Source: Opitutia bacterium UBA953
GTDB taxonomy: Bacteria; Verrucomicrobiota; Verrucomicrobiia; Opitutales; UBA953
Reading direction: 5' to 3'
Length of the DNA: 13,520 bases
NCBI GenBank assembly: GCA_002293125.1
Contig: DBCR01000013.1
Span: forward strand, 1 to 13,520
Under the pieces are notes generated by a model. The model saw nothing but the letters and a program-made list of their open reading frames with translations, made no database searches and had not been told where the DNA came from. Both the position numbers and the translations under genes were made by a program. This document shows positions 1 to 6,757 of this stretch, piece after piece. Numbering within the stretch: position 1 is the stretch's first letter; every line of letters begins with the position of its first letter.

Positions 1-25
1 CGAATATCTGAAGGTCGTTCGGAAA

Positions 26-55
26 GGGGTAGGGGTTGGGGCAGGGGGGTGGGGG
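26..55 (+). other. G-quadruplex-like G-run cluster
   Basis: Five runs of four to six G (26-29, 32-35, 38-41, 44-49, 51-55) are separated by only one or two bases, which fits an intramolecular G-quadruplex on the plus strand. The cluster lies about 100 bases beyond the stop codon of the cytochrome gene that ends at 152. I see no gene, clear promoter or hairpin terminator in the rest of 1-151. A shorter minus-strand G-rich patch lies at about 128-143. Confidence 0.5.
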
Positions 56-151
56 TAGGCACGATATCCTAACTCATAACCCTATTATGAATAAGTGTTT
101 GTGTCTTTTACTGTCGCTACCACGACTCCCGCCCCTGCCCCTTGCAGCCTC

Positions 152-2143
152 CTATTTAATCGCCCGAATATACTGCCAGATGGCCTCGAACTGTTGGGGG
201 CCATTGCCGTCGTAGGGTTCGCTCAGCTGAGTGACGCCTTCCGGGTCGGCATACTTCGGCATCTTGGTGTCCGGGTCGATGCGCGTCGGGGCCAGTACCC
301 AGCGATGGTGGTAGCCCTTGCGGAGGCGTTCGGCGGACTGCGCGAAGTTGATGGCGGGAGCCTCGAAGACAGCGGTGGCTTCCGTGTCACCCACGGCGTG
401 ACACGTGATGCAGTTGAAGCCCCCGGCGTCCCCAATGAGTTTCTCACCGTTGGCGATTTTCTCAGCGTCGCCGGCCGGCTCGGCGGTTTCGTTTTGCGGC
501 AGACCGTGCTGATGGTTCATGCCGAGCGCGAGGCCGTCGGCGTAGTGGGCGAAAGCAGGCATCTGGCCGATGAGCCAAGGGCGTGGTTTGTACTCGATCT
601 GTCCGGCGATGAACTTGCTCATCCAGTCATGACGGAGTTTCTCACCGAGCCAAGTGAGCTGGGGGATGGGCGCGTCGTGCACCGGCTCGCCTTCGACGTG
701 CTCCTTGGGCGGGAGGGCATCGCGAAGCTTCTTCGCTTCGCCGTCGACCTTGGTCCACGTGCTTAAGGTGGCGTCGCGCGAATGGCAGGCGACGCAGTTG
801 AGATTCTTGATCTGGCGTTCGGCGAACTCGGCCGGGGTATCTTGTTTGAGCGACGCGAGGTCGGTGGCGAGGAAGGCCTTGAGCGAGGCATGCTGCGCGG
901 CCGTCAGGGCGAAGTCAGGCGCGGTGGCGCGAGTCTTATCGTCGGGCGCCAAGCACCCCTTGTCGCCGGCCTTGAGCACGGTCGCGAGGGTGGGCTGGGT
1001 GGTGGCGGGCATGCCAGCGTGGCAATTGAGACAACCCGCGCTGACGAGTAGGGTGGCGCCGCGGGTGGCGTCTCCGGCGAGGGCCTGGCGCTTGACCAGG
1101 CGGCTGTTGACGAGGAGGTACGCCGCGAGTTGGGAGGCTTCTTCCTCTTCGAGGCGGAAATGAGGCATGCGCGTGGCGGGGTAGTGCTTGGCTGGATCCT
1201 GCAGGTATTCCATGAGCGCGGCGGGGTGCCACTTGTCGGCGATGTGTCCCATCGGCACGCGGTCCTGTGAGTCCTTGCCTTCGGCGTCGGGGCGCTGGTG
1301 GCAGGCGATGCAGCCCAAGTTAGCGAAGAGCGCGCCGCCTTGTGGGGCGAGCTTGAGGTCGACCGCGCCAGCCTTAGGCGTGGCGCCCTGCGTGAGCATG
1401 GCGGCGAGGTCAGCGGCCTTCTGTTCGGCGCCAGCACCGGCGAAGACCTTGGGCATCAGCGAATGCGGGCGGATGGAGTGCGGGTCATGGATCCAGTCGG
1501 CGAGGAAGGGCGCCTTGAATTTAGTGCCGAGCTCGGAGAGCAGCGGGGCGATCTGGCCGTGTTCCGGCATGCCGGTTCCCTTGGCGGGCAGGAGCGTGGG
1601 GTCGGCGTGGCAGGCGGCGCAGTTCATCTGCGCGAAGAGCAGTCGTCCGTCGCGACGCTGTGTGGCGACGTCGAGTTCCTTGTCGGCCGGGTGCGTCAGG
1701 AGCGTGGGCGGGACGGGCTCGAGCGGGAAATCTTTCGAGGCCCAGCTGAGGCGGACGAAGGTGTCGCCCTGGTCGGCGCTGGCGATTTCGGCGACGATGC
1801 GGTTGGCCCCTTTGTTCAGCTGCACGGTCTTGATGCCGGGACCATCGAGGAGCGGCTGGCCATTGAGGCTCAGCTTGAACCTCCCGGAGGATTCGGCGCT
1901 CAGTTTGAACGTGCCGCGCAGAGGCGACTGGAGGTCGCCTTCCCACTTCGCGATGAACGGACCAGTGGCGAGGAAAGGCGTGGGCGCCTGACCGGCGGGG
2001 ACGTGGAGGGCGAGCAGGCGATCGGAGCGGACGTCGGTCTTTCCGGCAGAGGTGAACGTCACCTTGAGTCCTGGCAGGTCCTGCGCGGAGAGGGTGGTCG
2101 CGAGGGTCGCGGCGAGCAGGCAGAGGAGGCGGCTGAGAAGCAT
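152..2143 (-). CDS. Exported pentahaem c-type cytochrome with PA14-like N-terminal domain
   Basis: This is a 663-residue protein, probably periplasmic, that carries electrons through covalently bound haem. I start it at the ATG at 2143, which gives a clean signal peptide (MLLSRLLCLLAATLATTLSA, then QD). An in-frame TTG at 2200 would put the start inside a terminator and lengthen the protein ahead of the signal peptide. Residues about 25-140 resemble a PA14-like beta domain (SGRFKLSLNGQPLLDG). Five CxxCH haem sites follow: CAACH 175-179, CIACH 278-282, CLNCH 371-375, CVACH 450-454 and CITCH 578-582. Possible distal Met ligands sit in LMPKV, RMPHF, QMPAF and KMPKY. Many Planctomycetota and Verrucomicrobiota proteins pair such cytochromes with propeller dehydrogenase-like proteins, and the upstream DUF6797 gene fits that pattern. 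The electron donor is unknown. No Shine-Dalgarno sequence is at a normal distance. Family identification is firm; role is inferred. Confidence 0.9.
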   Translation of the reverse strand: MLLSRLLCLLAATLATTLSAQDLPGLKVTFTSAGKTDVRSDRLLALHVPAGQAPTPFLATGPFIAKWEGDLQSPLRGTFKLSAESSGRFKLSLNGQPLLDGPGIKTVQLNKGANRIVAEIASADQGDTFVRLSWASKDFPLEPVPPTLLTHPADKELDVATQRRDGRLLFAQMNCAACHADPTLLPAKGTGMPEHGQIAPLLSELGTKFKAPFLADWIHDPHSIRPHSLMPKVFAGAGAEQKAADLAAMLTQGATPKAGAVDLKLAPQGGALFANLGCIACHQRPDAEGKDSQDRVPMGHIADKWHPAALMEYLQDPAKHYPATRMPHFRLEEEEASQLAAYLLVNSRLVKRQALAGDATRGATLLVSAGCLNCHAGMPATTQPTLATVLKAGDKGCLAPDDKTRATAPDFALTAAQHASLKAFLATDLASLKQDTPAEFAERQIKNLNCVACHSRDATLSTWTKVDGEAKKLRDALPPKEHVEGEPVHDAPIPQLTWLGEKLRHDWMSKFIAGQIEYKPRPWLIGQMPAFAHYADGLALGMNHQHGLPQNETAEPAGDAEKIANGEKLIGDAGGFNCITCHAVGDTEATAVFEAPAINFAQSAERLRKGYHHRWVLAPTRIDPDTKMPKYADPEGVTQLSEPYDGNGPQQFEAIWQYIRAIK

Positions 2144-2198
2144 GGCGGCGGGACGCTTCCTATTGGGAGGTATTCCCACCGACAGGCAAGCCCCCAAC

Positions 2199-2226
2199 AA
2201 AAAGGCCCGGTGTGAACCGGGCCTTT
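2199..2226 (-). terminator. Rho-independent terminator of the DUF6797 gene
   Basis: A perfect 11-bp stem (arms 2201-2211 and 2216-2226, based on AAAGGCCCGGT) closes a 4-base loop at 2212-2215. On the minus strand it is followed by a run of five T (2203-2199). It begins 22 bases past the stop of the gene ending at 2249. There is no T-run on the plus side, so it acts on minus-strand transcription. The cytochrome gene downstream therefore probably depends on read-through or on its own weak promoter in 2144-2198. Confidence 0.85.
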
Positions 2227-2248
2227 CGCCGTGAGGGTTTCGCCTCAG

Positions 2249-4834
2249 TTACTTGGCGAATGAGCGGTAGTCTTCGCCTTCCTTCTCCGGGACGACGTTG
2301 ATCGTGTGGGCGATATCGTCCGGCACGCGGGAACCGTCGACGGCCTTCACGTTCATCTTGATGCGCATCTGCATCACCGGGACGAGGCCGGATACCTCGA
2401 GGAAGACCGACTTGCCGTCGTCGGCCACCTTGACGGACTGGATCGGCACCTGGTCGGAGCCCTTTTCCTCGGGCTTGCTCACCTTGTAGGTGTCGGAGCC
2501 ATAGGCGCCGGACCAGAGGTAGTTATACTGTTCGATGGCCCAGTTCTGCGGGTCGGAGGCGGACTTCTTGTCGAGCGCGCCAGTGAAGCGAATCGTGATG
2601 CCCTTCTTCGACACGTGGAGGGCTTCCTGCATCGTCACGGACTTGCCGGTGTAGCGGACGCGCTGGATCGCACCGTCCTTGACGCCGTTGGTCTGCCAGC
2701 CTTTGAGGCCGGCGACGTAGAGCTGGCCGTCCGTGGGGCTGAAGCGCGCGCGCATGAGGCCGGTGGCGAACTTGAGCGGGAACTTCACCACGCCACCCTG
2801 AGGGACGTCGCCCACGCGTTCCTGCAAGACCGCGAACAGCGAGGACTTGCCGTAGGAGAGGTAGAGCATGCGGCCCTCGAACGGACCCCACTTACCCTTA
2901 TTGGCGGGTACCCAGATTTGGCCGCCGTTGGAGTTATCGACGTCAAACGGCACCCAGCAGAGGTGCGGGTTCTCGAGCTTCTTGGGCGCCGGGATGCGGT
3001 GCGAGAGGTCGGGTACTTCGATGAATTCGCCGGGCTTGGAGAAGTGGATGTAGTCGACGGGGACCCAGGTGCCCTGGTTGTCTCCGTTGGAGATCTCACC
3101 GTTAGGTCCGACGCCCATGCCGTTCGGGGCGCGGATGCCGGTAGCGTAGACCTCGAACTTCTGGCCGTCAGGCGAGACCTTGAAGATGCAGCCATGGTGT
3201 TCGCTGAGGGGGCCCCAGCCGCGGCCTCCCGGATTCACGGGTCCGCCCTTGAGGAAGTAGAAGTTGCCCTGCGAGTCCGTTTGGAGGTCGAACGTGAACT
3301 CATGGAAGTTCGAGGTGACCTGCACGTCGTTGTTGAAGTTCTGGTAGAAGTCGGCTTCGCCGTCCTTATTGAAGTCGTGCAGTAGCGTGATCTGGTCGCG
3401 GCCGAGGACGTAGATCTTCTCGTCGACGATCTTCAGGCCGAGGCCGTGGAAGATGCCGGTGGCGTAGCGATGCCAGCTGATCTTGCTGAGTTTATCGTCG
3501 GCGAACTTGCCGACCCAGACGTCGCCACTCCAGGTGGAGAAGGCGATGCGACCGTCCTTGAAGAAGTCGATGCCACCGACGCGAATCCACGAGCCGAACG
3601 GATTCTCGGCGGGCACCGTGACGGTGTCGACGACGTAGGGGGCGGCGAGGAGCTCGGTGAGCTGGTCCTTGAGGGACTGCTTCTGGGCAGAGTCCTGTTC
3701 GCCTTCGATGCGGGACTTGAGCGAGTCAATCTGCTTGGCCTGGTCGGTCTCACCGAGCACGCCTTCCGTCACGACATCCTGAGCCCAGTGGGCGGGGCCG
3801 CCCTGGGTAAAGGCCCGGAGGTCGGTGGCGGCGGCGACCTTGGAGGGTACTTTGCGGAGCACGTCGCCGGCGTTGATGGCTCCGTGGGCAAACGAGACCT
3901 TGAAAGAGGTGCCGGCGGCGACCTTGGTGAGCTTGAGTGAAAGGAAGTTGCCCTTGTTGCTGAGGATCGAGCCGGCCGGCAGGCCGTTGACGGTCACAGT
4001 GGTGAGTTCGTCGGCGGGCTTCACGATGGCCGGAGCGTTCTTGGCGACCTTGGTCTTGGCCTTCGGGTCGGCCTTCTTGCCGGGAGCAGGGGTGGCCGGC
4101 AGCGGGACCTCGACGCGCACGATGGCGTTGGCGCCGTCGGCGAGGTCGACCTTGCCTCCGTAGGGGAGGTCGAGGAGTCGAACGGAGGAATCCAGTTCGC
4201 CCTTCACGACGGTGAAGGAGCGGGAGAGGACGATAGTACCGCCGACGTTTTCCATTTCGGCGCTTTCCAAGACTTCGGCGGAACCGACGGTGTAGGCGAA
4301 GACGACGCGGTCGCCGTGGAGGTAGAGGCCTTGATACTTGGCGTGTTCGCGCGGGAGCGGGCCGAGGGGGATTTTAGCCATCACGCCTTCAGGGCCCTTG
4401 GGCAGGGCGCGGGTCTCGTTGAAAGTGCCGTTGAAGCTCCAGCCGGGGCCAGGGTTGGTTTCGAAGAACACCTTGGCACCAACCGCGGGGCCAGGGTTGG
4501 GGCCGTGCTTGCCGTCGAAAGCGACGCCCTTGGTCTGCATCCAGCCGCCCGTCCAGCCACCAGCGCCGCGGAGCGTCTCAGTGTCGAAGGCATAACCGGC
4601 TTCGCGGTTACCGAGGTTCACGAGGACGGCCTTGTTCGCCGCGCAGCCCTTCTGGTCGAAGGGGCTCTTGCCTTGGGTGTTATCGATCGAGGCCGAGAGG
4701 AAGCGGCCGTAGTCCATCGCTTCCCACTTGGCGGCGGGCTTGGCTTCAGGCTTCTTGGTCGCGTCTTGGGCGAAGCCGGTCACGGCCGTCAGCGCGAGCG
4801 CCAGGGACAGGGAGGTGCGGGTCAGGGATGTCAT
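2249..4834 (-). CDS. Exported DUF6797 / beta-propeller protein
   Basis: This is an 861-residue secreted protein. The ATG at 4834 gives a signal peptide (MTSLTRTSLSLALALTAVTGFA, then QD). A GTG at 4897 would add 21 residues before it and is rejected. Residues about 36-230 match my recollection of the DUF6797 domain (GGWTGGWMQTKGVAFDG, VGAKVFFETNPGPGW). A low-complexity Ala/Lys/Pro linker follows at about 245-272, and a short coiled-coil-like segment at 362-397. Residues about 410-735 look like a glucose/sorbosone dehydrogenase-type propeller (GIDFFKDGRIAFSTWSGDVW, YATGIRAPNGMGVGPNGE), with a calcium-loop-like DFNKDGEADFY at 488-498. About 110 beta-rich residues close the protein. No CxxCH is present, so any electrons would have to pass to a separate partner. 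The pentahaem cytochrome gene immediately downstream is the obvious candidate. Substrate is unknown; carbohydrate oxidation is only a guess from the fold. Confidence 0.85.
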   Translation of the reverse strand: MTSLTRTSLSLALALTAVTGFAQDATKKPEAKPAAKWEAMDYGRFLSASIDNTQGKSPFDQKGCAANKAVLVNLGNREAGYAFDTETLRGAGGWTGGWMQTKGVAFDGKHGPNPGPAVGAKVFFETNPGPGWSFNGTFNETRALPKGPEGVMAKIPLGPLPREHAKYQGLYLHGDRVVFAYTVGSAEVLESAEMENVGGTIVLSRSFTVVKGELDSSVRLLDLPYGGKVDLADGANAIVRVEVPLPATPAPGKKADPKAKTKVAKNAPAIVKPADELTTVTVNGLPAGSILSNKGNFLSLKLTKVAAGTSFKVSFAHGAINAGDVLRKVPSKVAAATDLRAFTQGGPAHWAQDVVTEGVLGETDQAKQIDSLKSRIEGEQDSAQKQSLKDQLTELLAAPYVVDTVTVPAENPFGSWIRVGGIDFFKDGRIAFSTWSGDVWVGKFADDKLSKISWHRYATGIFHGLGLKIVDEKIYVLGRDQITLLHDFNKDGEADFYQNFNNDVQVTSNFHEFTFDLQTDSQGNFYFLKGGPVNPGGRGWGPLSEHHGCIFKVSPDGQKFEVYATGIRAPNGMGVGPNGEISNGDNQGTWVPVDYIHFSKPGEFIEVPDLSHRIPAPKKLENPHLCWVPFDVDNSNGGQIWVPANKGKWGPFEGRMLYLSYGKSSLFAVLQERVGDVPQGGVVKFPLKFATGLMRARFSPTDGQLYVAGLKGWQTNGVKDGAIQRVRYTGKSVTMQEALHVSKKGITIRFTGALDKKSASDPQNWAIEQYNYLWSGAYGSDTYKVSKPEEKGSDQVPIQSVKVADDGKSVFLEVSGLVPVMQMRIKMNVKAVDGSRVPDDIAHTINVVPEKEGEDYRSFAK

Positions 4835-4990
4835 GTGAGGGGAAATGGAGGTGGCGGGGTAGGGGCAGAATTGATGAATCCGCCCCCCGCTGTCCACCGT
4901 ATTGGAGCGATACAGGGGCAGGAAGTTCCTTATGAAGATGAAAGATGGCGGATGGACGATAAAGGCGACCGATGCCGTGCCTCTTTGTCG

Positions 4991-5542
4991 CTAGGCCTTC
5001 CAGCACCCCGGGAGGTGTTCGTCGAACACACCGACGGCCTGCAGATAAGCCTGGATGATGGTCGGACCGACGAACTTCATGCCGCGCCGCTTCAGTTCCT
5101 TGGAGATCTTCTCCGCCAGCGGCGAACTCGGTTGATGTGAGCGGGATCGTCGGACGACTGGCTTGCCGTCGACGTGGGCCCAGAGCCACTTTGAGAAACT
5201 GCCGAACTCGTCCTGCATCGCAAGGAACGCGTGCGCGTTGAGGGCGACGGACTCGAGTTTGCCGCGATGGCGAATCACGCCGGGATTTTTCATGAGCGCA
5301 TCAACCTTCTTAGCGTTGTATCCCGCGACCTTGCGGACGTCGAAGTTCGCGAAGGCCTTGCGGTAATGTTCACGCTTCTTCAGGACGGTGATCCAGGAGA
5401 GGCCGGCCTGCGCACCTTCGAGGATCAGCTGTTCAAAGAGTAAGCGATCGTCGCGGACGGGCACGCCCCACTCGTCGTCGTGGTAGGCGACATAGAGCGG
5501 ATCGTCTCCGCACCAGAAGCAACGTGGCTTCGGCTTGGCCAC
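4991..5542 (-). CDS. tag: DNA-3-methyladenine glycosylase I
   Basis: This enzyme removes 3-methyladenine from alkylated DNA as the first step of base excision repair in the cytoplasm. The 183-residue product aligns closely with E. coli Tag, e.g. DPLYVAYHDDEWGVP and LEGAQAGLSWITVLKKRE. The zinc ligands of the family are all present: Cys8, His21, His176 and Cys180. Glu42 and Trp50 correspond to the base-pocket residues Glu38 and Trp46 of E. coli. The start is GTG at 5542, one base after the TGA of the upstream gene (5546-5544), so translation is probably coupled. Length is normal for the family. Only the C-terminus (GCWKA) is short and plain compared with the Cys-rich E. coli tail. Confidence 0.96.
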   Translation of the reverse strand: MAKPKPRCFWCGDDPLYVAYHDDEWGVPVRDDRLLFEQLILEGAQAGLSWITVLKKREHYRKAFANFDVRKVAGYNAKKVDALMKNPGVIRHRGKLESVALNAHAFLAMQDEFGSFSKWLWAHVDGKPVVRRSRSHQPSSPLAEKISKELKRRGMKFVGPTIIQAYLQAVGVFDEHLPGCWKA

Positions 5543-5543
5543 G

Positions 5544-5996
5544 TCAGGCTTTGGTCGAGAGGCCGCGCAGCCAAGCGATCCAGCCGGCGGGCAGGCCGTG
5601 GGCGAGGGCGCCCCGCACGATCTTCTCGTGGTAAAGCTTCGAGGGCAGGTGCGGGCCGGTGGGGTCGACGACCTTGTAGGCCTGGCAATCGAGCGGGCAG
5701 TCTTCCAGGCCGGCCTCGAGTACGGTCATCTTGATGCGCTTGTAGGCTGAGCCCTCGGCGTCATCCATGCGCTTCCAGTCGTCGGGCGTCATCTCATACA
5801 CTGCGCCCCAGACGCCGGGAGTATCCTGGTCTTCCAAGACGTCGGCCGAACCACCGCCCCACGTCGAGCTGGGGTGCGTGAAGGCGAGGCGATGCTTGGG
5901 CAGGAAGGCCCTCCCGCGATAGCTGGAGCCAGGACAACGGCGCTCCATCTGGGTGGAGTCCAGGTTGGAAGCGTAGGCGAAATAGTACCGGCTCAT
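5544..5996 (-). CDS. Gamma-glutamylcyclotransferase-family (AIG2-like) protein
   Basis: This is a 150-residue cytoplasmic protein of the GGCT/AIG2 fold. Enzymes of this fold release 5-oxoproline from gamma-glutamyl amines or peptides. The start is the ATG at 5996, so the protein begins MSRYYFAYASNLD, where the family glycine-rich motif belongs. A TTG at 6038 would add 14 residues and is rejected. The usual Y-G-S-N-L motif reads YASNL here, with Ala for Gly. The likely catalytic acid is Glu81 in MDDAEGSAYKR. The C-terminal GLPAGWIAWLRGL is also typical. It is followed after one base by tag, so the two are probably one transcript. No functional link between them is obvious, and the substrate is unknown. 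No Shine-Dalgarno sequence is visible. Confidence 0.85.
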   Translation of the reverse strand: MSRYYFAYASNLDSTQMERRCPGSSYRGRAFLPKHRLAFTHPSSTWGGGSADVLEDQDTPGVWGAVYEMTPDDWKRMDDAEGSAYKRIKMTVLEAGLEDCPLDCQAYKVVDPTGPHLPSKLYHEKIVRGALAHGLPAGWIAWLRGLSTKA

Positions 5997-6060
5997 GCGA
6001 AGGGAGAGGAACTTTGCCCATCTCGGGCAGGGATGCAATCATGCAACCAAAGATGGGGGT

Positions 6061-6090
6061 CGGCTGGCATGCTGAACGGCTGCCAAGCAA
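6061..6090 (+). repeat. Repeat core, diverged copy (left end of MITE-like element)
   Basis: This copy matches the intact core at 8636-8665 at 25 of 30 positions by eye. The central GGCAT, TGAAC and AAGCA blocks are kept. It is preceded by GGGGGT, as in the inverted copy at 6157-6186. The five changes disrupt the terminal hairpin of the core. Confidence 0.6.
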
Positions 6091-6124
6091 AGGCATAACC
6101 CAAATCTGCAAGTTATTAACAGCC

Positions 6125-6146
6125 AGCCGCTCGACGTTGAGCGGCT
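6125..6146. repeat. 22-bp near-palindrome inside the MITE-like element
   Basis: Arms AGCCGCTC (6125-6132) and GAGCGGCT (6139-6146) are perfectly complementary around a 6-base loop. Four of those loop bases can pair further, so the whole stretch is nearly self-complementary. No T-run follows on either strand, so it is not a standard terminator. It may be a structural part of the element. Confidence 0.7.
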
Positions 6147-6156
6147 ATTCCTGAGA

Positions 6157-6186
6157 TTGCTTCTCAGCAGTTCACCATGCCAGCAG
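6157..6186 (-). repeat. Repeat core (right end of MITE-like element)
   Basis: Read on the minus strand, this is the 30-base core with 28 of 30 positions matching the intact copies. The terminal hairpin loop reads GAGA here instead of GCGA, so the GNRA pattern is kept. A G-run (6193-6188 on the minus strand) lies between it and the ACT-gene hairpin. The overlapping palindrome at 6151-6167 (CTGAGA arms) offers an alternative fold. Confidence 0.75.
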
Positions 6187-6192
6187 ACCCCC

Positions 6193-6215
6193 CGCGCTAA
6201 GCTGCGCTTAGCGCG
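6193..6215 (-). repeat. Stop-codon hairpin of the ACT gene, adjoining the repeat core
   Basis: Arms at 6193-6202 (CGCGCTAAGC) and 6206-6215 are perfect complements over 10 bp, with a 3-base loop at 6203-6205. On the minus strand the first arm contains the last codons and the TAA stop (6210-6208) of the ACT gene. The second arm is followed directly by the G-run and core of the repeat. No T-run follows. Confidence 0.8.
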
Positions 6216-6666
6216 CAATATCATTCCGGCCCAGGACGGTGATGCCGTGGCTGGATAGAACGGAGGCGGCGAGTTCCTGCGCTTCGGTGCGTACGACGAG
6301 ACCGTAGCGGCCGTTCGGCCGGAAGAGGAAAGGGTAGACGTAATGGATATTGATCTCAGCCTTGAGCAGGAGGCGGGTGACGTCCTTGAGCTGGGCTTCC
6401 GACTGGAGCTCGATGGCGACGACGGGGACATCGTCATGCGCGAAGCGGTGCTCGTCGAGGATCTGTTCGGCGCGCTCGGGGTAATCGACGACGATGCGGA
6501 TGATCGTGGAGTCGGTCGTGTCCACCAGGCACAGCGCCATGATGTGGACATCGGCGCCAGCGAGGGATTCGACCATTTCGTTAAGTCGGCCGACCTTGTT
6601 CTCGACGAAGATGGAGAACTGGCGGACAGGTCCGAGGTCAGGTTGCTGGGAGAGTTCGGCGGCCAT
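6208..6666 (-). CDS. Tandem ACT-domain protein
   Basis: This is a 152-residue cytoplasmic protein made almost wholly of two ACT domains. ACT domains usually bind amino acids and regulate enzymes. The first spans about residues 16-78 (RQFSIFVENKVGRLNEMVE, where the Gly-Arg-Leu turn is typical). The second spans about 82-145 (KAEINIHYVYPFLF). It resembles the stand-alone two-ACT proteins of Bacteroidota and Verrucomicrobiota. These are often labelled 'acetolactate synthase' although they lack the catalytic enzyme. The start is the ATG at 6666. No Shine-Dalgarno sequence precedes it, and the nearest promoter-like sequence would give a nearly leaderless mRNA. Its stop codon is embedded in the hairpin at 6193-6215. 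The gene is divergent from the TonB receptor. The ligand is unknown. Confidence 0.88.
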   Translation of the reverse strand: MAAELSQQPDLGPVRQFSIFVENKVGRLNEMVESLAGADVHIMALCLVDTTDSTIIRIVVDYPERAEQILDEHRFAHDDVPVVAIELQSEAQLKDVTRLLLKAEINIHYVYPFLFRPNGRYGLVVRTEAQELAASVLSSHGITVLGRNDIAR

Positions 6667-6674
6667 CGAGGGTC

Positions 6675-6702
6675 ATTATGGCAATACGGATGCATTTCTC
6701 CA
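6675..6702 (-). promoter_or_regulatory. Possible promoter of the ACT gene
   Basis: On the minus strand TGGAGA (6702-6697) and CATAAT (6680-6675) are separated by 16 bases, a reasonable sigma-70-like pair. Transcription would start at about 6667-6669, almost at the ATG at 6666. This is by eye only, and the -35 match is imperfect. Confidence 0.35.
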
Positions 6703-6727
6703 GCCCCATCTAAGCAGGATGCGCCCT

Positions 6728-6757
6728 TTGACTTGACTTACATCTTATTATGCAGAT
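6728..6757 (+). promoter_or_regulatory. AT-rich promoter region of the TonB receptor
   Basis: Two overlapping TTGACT boxes (6728-6733 and 6733-6738) sit in an unusually AT-rich stretch that continues to the start codon at 6758. A -10 cannot be placed with confidence: TATTAT at 6746-6751 is too close, and TATGAA at 6757-6762 would make the transcript begin near the second ATG at 6770. There is no room for a cobalamin riboswitch between the two divergent genes. Confidence 0.3.

Larger units (their letters stand above)
6055..6193 (+). mobile_element. MITE-like inverted-repeat element, gene-less relative of 8630-9282
   Basis: About 139 bases are bounded by GGGGGT (6055-6060) on the left and ACCCCCC (6187-6193) on the right. 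Just inside these are inverted, diverged copies of the 30-base core: plus orientation at 6061-6090, minus at 6157-6186. The 66-base interior (6091-6156) has no ORF and holds a 22-base near-palindrome at 6125-6146. The right end abuts a hairpin that overlaps the stop codon of the ACT gene. The left end lies just upstream of the GGCT gene and lacks a strong hairpin, which suggests decay. The arrangement matches a non-autonomous derivative of the larger element at 8630-9282. That relationship is inferred from the shared core. Confidence 0.65.

Noticed and set aside
2144..2200. TTG start at 2200 for the cytochrome gene
   Set aside because: It would lie within the T-run of the terminator and put 19 residues before a perfect signal peptide.
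2306..3385. Long plus-strand open frame opposite the DUF6797 gene (also 1298-2215, 3446-3940, 4316-5140, 10040-10921)
   Set aside because: These are GC-rich antisense shadows: their products lack domains or signal sequences, and the minus-strand frames carry clear families over the same bases.
6208..6666. Acetolactate synthase regulatory subunit (IlvH)
   Set aside because: The protein is two ACT domains without the IlvH C-terminal domain, and no ilvB or ilvC is adjacent.
6667..6757. Cobalamin riboswitch controlling the TonB receptor
   Set aside because: Only about 90 bases separate the divergent starts and none of the conserved cobalamin-box sequence is seen.
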